From positions 1-64,000 of the forward strand of contig SXSC01000146.1 of NCBI GenBank assembly GCA_005792355.1: 64,000 nt of DNA, given 5' to 3'. This DNA is from Opitutaceae bacterium (lineage in GTDB: Bacteria; Verrucomicrobiota; Verrucomicrobiia; Opitutales; Opitutaceae). Made by a program: the position numbers and the translations under genes. The notes beneath the pieces were generated by a model. It did not search any database. It worked only from the letters and a program-made list of their open reading frames with translations, and had not been told where the DNA came from. This document shows, one piece after another, positions 16,122-22,960 of the stretch. The first letter of the stretch is position 1. The number at the start of each line of letters is the position of its first letter.

Positions 16122-17621
16122 TCATAGTTTCGACGCAGTTTTCACGGGCACCTGGAGCGTGCGCGGACCGGGCTCGAAGAATCGCGCGCCCTGGCCCGTC
16201 CGATCGATGTCGCCCAACTCGGTGCGAGCGGCCTGGAGCCGCTGGTTGAGAGCGGCGATGACGTCTGGATGCGTTGCGGCAACGTTGATCGTTTCACCGG
16301 GGTCGGCCTGAAGATCAAACAGCTGCGGCTCCCTGATCTCTTCGATCAGGCGGCCCCACCAACCGGTGCCGGGTGGATTCGCGGGGCGAGGAATGACGAG
16401 CTTCCATTGCCGTTGCCGGATGCCGGTCAGCCGGCAGCCGGTGTAGTAGAGGTATTCGGTGCGAGGATTGCGGGGGGATTTTCCGAGGAAAAATTCGCTG
16501 GCGTCGACACCGTCGAGCCGCAGCGAGGCGGGCAGCGTGCCCCCGGCCAGCGCGGCGAAGGTGGGCAGCAGATCCATCGTGGTGAGAATTTGGTCGCTCC
16601 TCCCGCCGGCGGGAATTTTTCCGGGCCAGCGCGCGATGAACGGGACGCGCGAGCCGCCCTCCCACGCGGACATCTTCCAGCCGCGCAGCGGCCCGGCGTG
16701 GCCCGAGTGATCGCGGGGGATGAACGCTTTGCCGGCGGGATTCATCGCATGCGTGGTTTCGATCCAAGGTCCGTTGTCGGAGGTGAAGATCACGAGCGTC
16801 TTCTCGTCGAGGCCGAGTTCGCGAAGCGTCCGGAGAATCTCCCCGGTGGACCAGTCGATCTCCTCGATCGCATCGCCATAGGGGCCGCCGGCGGATTTGC
16901 CCTTGAACGCCGGCGAGGCGCCGAGCGGGATGTGCGGCATGTTGTGGGAGAGGAAGAGGAAAAACGGCTTCGCCCGGTTCGCGGTGATGTAGGTGATGGC
17001 CTCGCGCGTGTAATCGGCGGTGATGTAGTCCCAATTCTCGACGGCCTTCACGACGACCTCGCGGTTGCGAAAGACCGGGCTGCGAAACGGCGCGTCGGTC
17101 ACGGCCACGTGAGCGCCGTTATACAACGGCGTGCCATAGAAGTAATCGAAGCCCTGGCCATTGGGCATCGTGGCCGGATCGTAGCCGCCCGGCGCGGATC
17201 GGTCGGCGAGGCAGAGGTGCCACTTGCCGAGGATCGCGGTGGCGTAGCCGGCAGCCTTGAGCACCTCGGCCATCGTGAGTTCCTGCGGATGGGGCACCGT
17301 GTGCAGGCGCTTCAGGTTTCCCGGCTCGCCGACGCGGATGGGATAGGAGCCCGTCATCAAAGCGGCACGCGAGACGCCACACACCGGCTGCGCGTAAAAG
17401 CTGTTCACCATCAACCCGCCCGCAGCCATGCGATCCAGATTGGGCGTCTTGATCGATTTGGATCCGAAAACACCGATGTCCTCGTAGCCCTGGTCGTCGG
17501 TAAAAATGACGATGATGTTGGGGCGCGGTGCCGCAGCACTGGCCGCGTGCTGGAGCAGCATGGCGGTCAGCAGCACGACCACGGGGAGCGAACGAAGACA
17601 GGATAAGGTTGGCATTTGCAT
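16122..17621 (-). CDS. Secreted sulfatase with atypical CGVSR activation motif
   Basis: 499 aa from ATG 17621; the open frame reaches 17669 but there it touches the regulatory block. Signal peptide to about residue 31, then NIIVIFTDDQGYEDIG, GKWHL, SHNMPH and TSDNGPW: all catalytic landmarks of a type I sulfatase are present except the third position of the activation motif. It reads C81-G-V83-S-R instead of C-x-P/A-x-R (Val codon at 17373-17375). Formylglycine-generating enzyme normally needs that proline, so maturation may be poor. Close relative of the sulfatase at 7637-9187 (shared C-terminal DRTGQGARFFEPGPR-type ending). Operon: this gene, then the receptor at 12976. It is divergent from the AraC gene, with the 65-bp block between. 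Confidence 0.9.
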   Translation of the reverse strand: MQMPTLSCLRSLPVVVLLTAMLLQHAASAAAPRPNIIVIFTDDQGYEDIGVFGSKSIKTPNLDRMAAGGLMVNSFYAQPVCGVSRAALMTGSYPIRVGEPGNLKRLHTVPHPQELTMAEVLKAAGYATAILGKWHLCLADRSAPGGYDPATMPNGQGFDYFYGTPLYNGAHVAVTDAPFRSPVFRNREVVVKAVENWDYITADYTREAITYITANRAKPFFLFLSHNMPHIPLGASPAFKGKSAGGPYGDAIEEIDWSTGEILRTLRELGLDEKTLVIFTSDNGPWIETTHAMNPAGKAFIPRDHSGHAGPLRGWKMSAWEGGSRVPFIARWPGKIPAGGRSDQILTTMDLLPTFAALAGGTLPASLRLDGVDASEFFLGKSPRNPRTEYLYYTGCRLTGIRQRQWKLVIPRPANPPGTGWWGRLIEEIREPQLFDLQADPGETINVAATHPDVIAALNQRLQAARTELGDIDRTGQGARFFEPGPRTLQVPVKTASKL

Positions 17622-17671
17622 GGTGGGGATCCAGACCGGAGGTGGAGAGAGAAGCGGAGCGCGAGTCATGA

Positions 17672-17736
17672 TCGCGCATCCACGACGCAGTTGAAAGCCG
17701 TGGCTTCACACCAACTCACGATGATTCTCCACCTCG
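17672..17736 (-). promoter_or_regulatory. 65-bp upstream block, second copy
   Basis: Gapless match to 12721-12785. It lies 51 bp before the sulfatase start and within the 179-bp divergent region shared with the AraC gene at 17801. Conserved sub-blocks keep identical spacing, as expected for protein-binding half-sites and not for chance. Confidence 0.6.
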
Positions 17737-17757
17737 CGATGGACGAGAATCGTGTGA
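17716..17757. promoter_or_regulatory. Imperfect dyad in the sulfatase/AraC divergent region
   Basis: TCACGATGATTCTC (17716-17729) is mirrored by GAGAATCGTGTGA (17745-17757), about 15 bp apart and 43 bp before the AraC start. The left arm overlaps the end of the 65-bp block. A regulator that binds as a dimer, most simply the adjacent AraC protein itself, could act here on both genes. Confidence 0.45.
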
Positions 17758-17800
17758 GCGCCCGCTTGTCAGTTCGGGGCGCGCCAATCAATGTGATGGG

Positions 17801-18640
17801 ATGTTCAAGCCGCCCAACCTGCAGGCCGACTCCACGGTCGATGGCGCGCGCAGTCACCGTTGGGTTTTGGAAGCGAAGGACTGTTCGGAGTTGGCCGTGC
17901 GGCACATGGCTCGGCTGGGAATTGAAGAGGCGCAGGCGCCGTATTGTCGGGTGCGTTTGCAACCGGCCGGCAGTTTTTTCCTCGCGGCGCTGGCAGGCGA
18001 AGGGCGTGTGCTGCTGGAGGGACGTTGGCAGAAAATCGGTCCCGGCATGATGTGCCTCGCGCCGCCGCGGGTCTTGAATGCACTCGTGGCGTCGGCGGGC
18101 CAACGGTGGGTCTTTGCGTGGGTGCGCTATGATGAACCCTCGTGGGTGGGTCCGCTCGTGGGCGCGTCGTCTCCGCTGTGCGTGCGTGCAGGTGCGGAGG
18201 ATTTCGGCCACGTGCTGCGGGGGTTGCGCCGGGAATGGGACGGTGAACGGGACGCGGCACAGCTGCATCACTGGGTCAGCCTGCTGCACGGACTGGCGTT
18301 GCGCGCGGCCCGACCCTGGCACAGCGATTCGCGGGTGGGGCAGCTCTGGGACGTGGTGGCCAACGACCTGGCTTACGACTGGAAACTGGGTGCGCTGGCG
18401 CAGCGCTGCCATGTGAGTGCCGAGCATCTGCGGCGTTTGTGCCGACGGGAGTTTGGGCGAACGCCGATGGAACATGTAACCTATATGCGGATCCGCCAGG
18501 CACAGGGATTGCTGGAGACGACCGGGAACAAGCTGGAGCACGTCGCGGCGAGCGTTGGCTACCGGAGCAACGATGTGTTTACGCGGGCATTTGTGCGCTG
18601 TGTGGGGGTGACGCCTTCGCATTACCGCGAACGGCGGTAA
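17801..18640 (+). CDS. AraC-family transcriptional regulator
   Basis: 279 aa. The N-terminal ~165 residues look like a cupin-type ligand-sensing domain (GRWQKIGPGMMCLAPP, RWVFAWVRYD). The C-terminal ~100 residues carry two helix-turn-helix units (DWKLGALAQRCHVSAEHLRR, then NKLEHVAASVGYRSNDVFTR, AFVRCVGVTPSHYR), the classical AraC/XylS signature. Transcribed divergently from the sulfatase/receptor operon and separated from it by the 65-bp block and the dyad, so a role as local activator of both sulfatase/receptor pairs is likely. The sugar sensed is unknown. It converges with the receptor gene at 18831. Confidence 0.88.
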   Translation: MFKPPNLQADSTVDGARSHRWVLEAKDCSELAVRHMARLGIEEAQAPYCRVRLQPAGSFFLAALAGEGRVLLEGRWQKIGPGMMCLAPPRVLNALVASAGQRWVFAWVRYDEPSWVGPLVGASSPLCVRAGAEDFGHVLRGLRREWDGERDAAQLHHWVSLLHGLALRAARPWHSDSRVGQLWDVVANDLAYDWKLGALAQRCHVSAEHLRRLCRREFGRTPMEHVTYMRIRQAQGLLETTGNKLEHVAASVGYRSNDVFTRAFVRCVGVTPSHYRERR

Positions 18641-18830
18641 GGGTGGCGGCGGGATACCTCACTCAACTGGCGGCACACCCGCACATGGTCGCTCTACGTG
18701 CAGGGCCGCAAATCACGCGCCAGCCGCTGAAGTGGTTCGACACCCCGCCCGGCGTCGCCGCGAGAGGTGTTGCCGACGTGAGTTGATTCAAGCCGGGGAA
18801 GGCCGGCTCCGGCCGCGACGGTCGCGTCGA

Positions 18831-21800
18831 TCAAAACCGGCCGCTGATCCCGAAGTTCACGAACGCGCCGTTGTCGAAGTCCGCCTGCGTCCGGCTGCGC
18901 TCGAAGTAGAACCACTCCTGCCGCGCGTTGAACATATTCTGGATATCAAAATAGAACTGGAGCTTCGGCGAAACGGTATAGCTCAAGTTCACGTTGCACG
19001 CGGTACGCGCCATCTTGTAGCGGAGTCGCGACCGGTCGGTCGAATAGCCCACGAGGAATTCGCCCGTGTGATTCACGAGCAGGCGCGCGCTGAAATTCTT
19101 CCACGGGAAAGTCAGGCCCGCATTGACCGTGGTCGGCACGAAGTTCGGCACCAGGTTGGTCGTGCGCGGTCCGGTCGTGCCATAGTCGCCCTCGGTGGTG
19201 AGCCGCGTGTAGTTCGCAAAGAAGCTCATCCGCTTCAGCGTCCCGGGCAGGAAGGTGAGCTGTTGCTGGAAGCTGAGCTCGATGCCCTGGATCGTCGCCG
19301 TGCCGGCGTTGCGGTCGGTGATCAGGTTGTAGCCGCCGTAGCTGCCACCGAAGCCGTTGTCGGGGCCGTTGGGGACCGTCTCGCCGCCGAGCGAGACGAT
19401 GAAATCTTTCAGTTTCTTCTGGAACACGCCCGCGGAAAACGCGCCCACCGGCTCGAAGTAATACTCGAGCGTGAGGTCGATGTTCTCGGCGAACTGCGGC
19501 TGCAGCGCCGGGTTGCCCACGACGAGAGTCTGCGTCTGGTCGTTCACATCCTCGCGCGGCACGAGGTTGGCGAAGGGCGGTCGGCCGATGCTGTTCGACC
19601 AGTTGGCGCGCGCGAGCAGGTTGCGCGAGAAATTATAGGTGAGGTAGGCGCCGGGAAACGTGTGGCTGTAGCGGCCCGTGATGCGCCGCGGATTGTTGTA
19701 ATCGAAACGCGCGCGCGCCGCCGGATCGGGGATCGCCGCGGCCGTCGCGAGCGTGCGCGCCCGCACAAAGCCCCGCCCCGCCACCTCCGTCTCCTCGAAA
19801 CGCAGCCCGCCGACGGCCCGCAGTTGGCCCCAGCGCGTGCCGCCCATCAGGTAGGCGGAGGACACATCCTCGACGACGCGGCGCGTGCCGAGGTATTTCC
19901 GCGACTCGTCGTAGTAGCGGTCCTCGAACCAGTGCGCCGGGTTTTTCTTCACGTGCTCGGCCACGTAGCCGACGTGCGTGTAGGGGATCGGGCCGTTGCG
20001 CAGGCTTTCGGTGGTCTTCACCCCATTGAACTGAAAGATGCTCAAATCGTCGTCCCGGAGGCCGGTCGCGGGATTGACCCCGAGGACCCCGTCGGGCCCC
20101 GCATATTGCCAGCGTCGGTCGCCGCCGACTTCCTCCGCCGTCTGGCGGCGGAAGCGCGCCCCGGCCTTGAGGTAGCTCATCCGGCGCGCATCGAGGAAGT
20201 ATTTGGCGTTGGCCGACACGCTCTCGAGCGTGCCGTTGCGCTCGTTGTCGCGCTTGTTGAGTTCGCTGTTCGTGTAGTTCCGCAGGTCGGAGATGCTCGG
20301 CCCGCCCGTCTGCGTGAACCGCGGTCGCATCTCGTCGCCGGTCTTGTCGAGGGTCCAGCCTACGCCCGTCAGCCAGGTGCGGAAGAAACCGCCGGAGCCA
20401 ACCTTCGGGCTGTTGTGCCCGTCGTTCTGCCGCACGATGCTCTCCGAATAGGCGGCATCGTAATCGATCAGGAGGCGCGCGTAGGTGTGCTCCGCGCCGG
20501 CGTGCAGTTGACGCTGCGAATCCTCGAAGCGGTTGCCGTCGGTCTGCAGCTCGAAGGTCGACGCCGGCACTGCGCGCACGCGCGTGATCTTGCTGGTGAA
20601 GTCCGGGAGGATGGCGTTGGTGCCCGTGGGCTGGCCGGCGGCGTCGAGCGCGGCAACGGTGCGCGACGTGAAGGCGCGCGTCCGCAGATACTCGAACGAG
20701 CGCTCGTGCGCGTCGTTGTAGATGCCGTTGAGAAAGACGCGGAAGGTCGGGCTGAAACGGTAGTCGATCTTCAAGGTCGCGCTCTTGTTCATGCGGTTGT
20801 TGTAGATGTCCGCCGAGCGGTAGTCCCACACGTAGGCGGGGCTCGTGGTGACGAAGGCGTAGTCCTGCGTCATCTGGATCGCGGACACCGCGTTCTCGCT
20901 GTAGAACATGCTGAAGGTCACGCCCAGGTTCCGATCGCCGCCGAAGGCGTCGAAGGCCTCCTGGTAGCTGAAGGACGTCATCGGGTGGATCGAGTGGTTC
21001 CGCGTCGCGGGGTTGTGGTCGTAGAACGGCGGGGCCCACTTGGCGCCGAAGCGGTAGATCATCCGGCGCTTTTCCTTCATGCTGAGCGGCGAGCGGGTCT
21101 TCATGTTGATGTTCCCGCCGAGCGAGTCCGCATCCATGTCGGGCGTCGCCGCCTTGGTGACCTCGATCGTGTCGAAAAACGCGCCGGGGATGCTGTTGGT
21201 GCGGAAATTCCGGTTCATGCCGCCGGAGCTGGCCATCTTGTTGCCGTCGATCGTGACGGAGTTGAGCGTATGATTGGTGCCGCGGACCATCACCTCGCTC
21301 ACGACGCCCTCGCCGTTGAGGGAGCCGGCGATGCCCGGCAGCCGGATGAGCAGCTCGCCGGCCTCGCTGTTGGAGAGGTTGCCGTAGGCGTCGAGCGCGA
21401 CGACGCTCTTCACGCTGGCCGCGTTGCGCTGGGCCGTGAGCGCGGCGGCATTGCCCTCCCGCTCGCCGACCACGCTGAACTTGTCCAAGCGATAAATATC
21501 GGAGCCGAGCTCAAACGCCGCCGACGCTTGCTGCCCGGCCGCGACCGCGATCCGGCGCTCCTCGCGGTTCAGCCCGGTATAAGTCACGATCACGGCATGG
21601 TTGCCCGCCGGGAGCTGCTCGATCCGGAAGCGACCCAACGAGTCGGTCAGCGTGCGCACGCCGAGCGCGGGGATTTCGACCACCGCACCCTCGAGCAGCG
21701 CCCGCGTCGCGGCGTTGCTCACCTGCCCGGAGATTTGACCGGAGTCGCTCGGTGACTGAGTCTGCGCGAGCAGCACGCCGGCGCCAGCGACCAGCGCGAC

Positions 21801-21845
21801 GAATAGGAAACGAAGGAAGCGACGGAGCGGAGGGAGGGGTGTCAT
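18831..21845 (-). CDS. TonB-dependent receptor with carboxypeptidase-regulatory-like domain
   Basis: 1004 aa. Signal peptide (residues 1-27), then a CarboxypepD_reg-like domain (SGQISGQVSNAATRALLEGA, LGRFRIEQLPAGNHAVIV), plug (VVSEVMVRGTNHTLNSVTID, FFDTIEVTKAATPDMDADSL, GGNINMKTRSPLS) and barrel ending NFGISGRF. It is of the same sub-type as the receptor at 12976 (TonB-Xanth-Caul-like) but clearly diverged. ATG 21845 lies 43 bp after a well-formed -10 box of the conserved element (21888-21952), so its promoter is predictable. No co-transcribed enzyme follows; the AraC gene converges with it. Confidence 0.92.
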   Translation of the reverse strand: MTPLPPLRRFLRFLFVALVAGAGVLLAQTQSPSDSGQISGQVSNAATRALLEGAVVEIPALGVRTLTDSLGRFRIEQLPAGNHAVIVTYTGLNREERRIAVAAGQQASAAFELGSDIYRLDKFSVVGEREGNAAALTAQRNAASVKSVVALDAYGNLSNSEAGELLIRLPGIAGSLNGEGVVSEVMVRGTNHTLNSVTIDGNKMASSGGMNRNFRTNSIPGAFFDTIEVTKAATPDMDADSLGGNINMKTRSPLSMKEKRRMIYRFGAKWAPPFYDHNPATRNHSIHPMTSFSYQEAFDAFGGDRNLGVTFSMFYSENAVSAIQMTQDYAFVTTSPAYVWDYRSADIYNNRMNKSATLKIDYRFSPTFRVFLNGIYNDAHERSFEYLRTRAFTSRTVAALDAAGQPTGTNAILPDFTSKITRVRAVPASTFELQTDGNRFEDSQRQLHAGAEHTYARLLIDYDAAYSESIVRQNDGHNSPKVGSGGFFRTWLTGVGWTLDKTGDEMRPRFTQTGGPSISDLRNYTNSELNKRDNERNGTLESVSANAKYFLDARRMSYLKAGARFRRQTAEEVGGDRRWQYAGPDGVLGVNPATGLRDDDLSIFQFNGVKTTESLRNGPIPYTHVGYVAEHVKKNPAHWFEDRYYDESRKYLGTRRVVEDVSSAYLMGGTRWGQLRAVGGLRFEETEVAGRGFVRARTLATAAAIPDPAARARFDYNNPRRITGRYSHTFPGAYLTYNFSRNLLARANWSNSIGRPPFANLVPREDVNDQTQTLVVGNPALQPQFAENIDLTLEYYFEPVGAFSAGVFQKKLKDFIVSLGGETVPNGPDNGFGGSYGGYNLITDRNAGTATIQGIELSFQQQLTFLPGTLKRMSFFANYTRLTTEGDYGTTGPRTTNLVPNFVPTTVNAGLTFPWKNFSARLLVNHTGEFLVGYSTDRSRLRYKMARTACNVNLSYTVSPKLQFYFDIQNMFNARQEWFYFERSRTQADFDNGAFVNFGISGRF

Positions 21846-21887
21846 GGTGGCGGACGGGTCGGAATGGGAACTAGGCGAATTCCCTCG

Positions 21888-21952
21888 ATAGTATCGTTTC
21901 CGGAAATCCCGTCACTGCGGTTATGCGGCGCCGTTCCTCAGGTTTTTCTTCA
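21888..21952 (-). promoter_or_regulatory. Conserved receptor-promoter element, copy 1
   Basis: Read on the minus strand: block TGAAGAAAAACCTGAGG (21936-21952), then after the family's fixed 37-bp offset the -35 box GTGACG (21910-21915), a 16-bp spacer containing the palindrome TTTCCGGAAA, and the -10 box TACTAT (21888-21893). It drives the receptor at 18831. Similarity to copy 4 extends beyond the element on both sides (about 21874-22000 against 47507-47640). Confidence 0.75.
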
Positions 21953-22028
21953 CGCGATCTTTGACCGCCCCATGTCACCGCAGCACGTCACAGGTGAGGC
22001 CGCGTTTCACGAGGTCGCGGCACCGCCC

Positions 22029-22090
22029 CTACGGCTGCCGCATCAGCGCGGAGGCCGTGACGAGGTGGATGAGTTCGCGGAGGGTGTGTA
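22029..22090 (-). pseudogene. 3' stub of a second DUF1592-type gene
   Basis: The last ~20 codons (HTLRELIHLVTASALMRQP then TAG) repeat the C-terminus of the intact gene at 22961 (HTLRELIHLVAASELMRQP), with near-identical DNA. The rest of that copy is missing; sequence upstream on this strand is the toxin-antitoxin pair. A duplication and deletion scar. Confidence 0.7.
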
Positions 22091-22191
22091 GTGGCCTGGG
22101 CATAATTTTTTTGCCAATCATCGTAGGGCAACCCAAACGACGGAGTCGAACGCAGGGGATCGCGACCATGAGCCGGTCGACTAGGACGGCT

Positions 22192-22434
22192 TTACAGGCC
22201 AAGCTTGCGGATAAGATTCTCGACCGTGAGATCGTGGTGCGTGGCGATATCCTTGAGGATTCCGGACAGGGTGCCGACCTTGATTGGGTGATGGTTTGGA
22301 GCCACCTCGTGATGTTCGCCGCCCTGTTGAGTTGTGACTCGCACATGCGAACCCTTCTGCCGGTCCACCACATAACCGAGAACGCGCAGCGCCTTGACCA
22401 GCTCCGGGCCGGACAGGTCGCGCGGCAGCTTCAT
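22192..22434 (-). CDS. hicA: HicA-type mRNA interferase toxin
   Basis: 80 aa from ATG 22434. SGPELVKALRVLGYVVDRQK followed by GSHVRV is the HicA double-stranded-RNA-binding-like fold, with His30 as the expected catalytic residue. HicA cleaves mRNA during translation and is silenced by HicB. Its ATG overlaps the TGA of hicB (ATGA at 22431-22434), so the two are translationally coupled with the antitoxin first. The longer frame to 22509 is ignored because it lies inside hicB. Confidence 0.88.
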   Translation of the reverse strand: MKLPRDLSGPELVKALRVLGYVVDRQKGSHVRVTTQQGGEHHEVAPNHHPIKVGTLSGILKDIATHHDLTVENLIRKLGL

Positions 22435-22643
22435 CGCGCCATCACCTCGTCGCGGACGAAGTGGAGCCGGATCATTTTCGGCGCTGCCATCGTCTCGTCG
22501 AAGTAGCAATCGACCGCCTCTTTCACGTTGGCCCGCAACTCGTCGAGCGTCTCGCCTTGGGTGTGGATGCCGACGCCGAGCGCCGCGGCGGTGTAGCCGC
22601 CGTCCGCGTCGTCCTCGCGAACCTCGAAGATGATTTCAGTCAT
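22431..22643 (-). CDS. hicB: HicB-type antitoxin
   Basis: 70 aa. FEVREDDADGGYTAAALGVG, then IHTQGETLDELRANVKEAVD, is the partial RNase H-like fold of HicB. The short form ends soon after this domain, and no separate DNA-binding domain is visible (VRDEVMAR tail). It is expected to bind HicA and repress the operon. The pair sits between a DUF1592 stub and the intact DUF1592 gene, next to copy 1 of the promoter element, which suggests it was acquired at a recombination point. Confidence 0.88.
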   Translation of the reverse strand: MTEIIFEVREDDADGGYTAAALGVGIHTQGETLDELRANVKEAVDCYFDETMAAPKMIRLHFVRDEVMAR

Positions 22644-22960
22644 GGGCAGCAGTGTGAGCGGGCGACGGCGGATATCAACCCCCGCTTTCTCGGGGATGGT
22701 CGCAAGGGCGAGGCGTGGCCGGTTTCACGGGATCTGCCGTAGCTGCCGCCGGGCAAGAGGAGCATTGCCGCGCCGGGAGGTTTCGCTGGCAAACAGGGTG
22801 TCAGCGTCGGGGCATCTTTTTCAGTGGCGCCGGCGGGCCAACGGCGCGCCCTGCGGCCAGATGGGAAGGGGTGAGTCTGCCGCGTGGAGCGTGGCCGGCG
22901 GCGCAAGCAGCCGGGCGCGGAGAAAACGGGGATGGGTTTCGCGATGAAGTGACACGGGCC
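22644..22960. other. Gap between hicB and the DUF1592 gene
   Basis: No gene, hairpin with T-run or repeat that I can support. It must hold the hicBA promoter near 22644-22700, but no clear boxes stand out. Confidence 0.4.

Noticed and set aside
18732-21755. 1007-codon plus-strand frame antisense to the 18831-21845 receptor
   Set aside because: Same kind of shadow; no domain is recognisable, and the receptor on the other strand is unambiguous.
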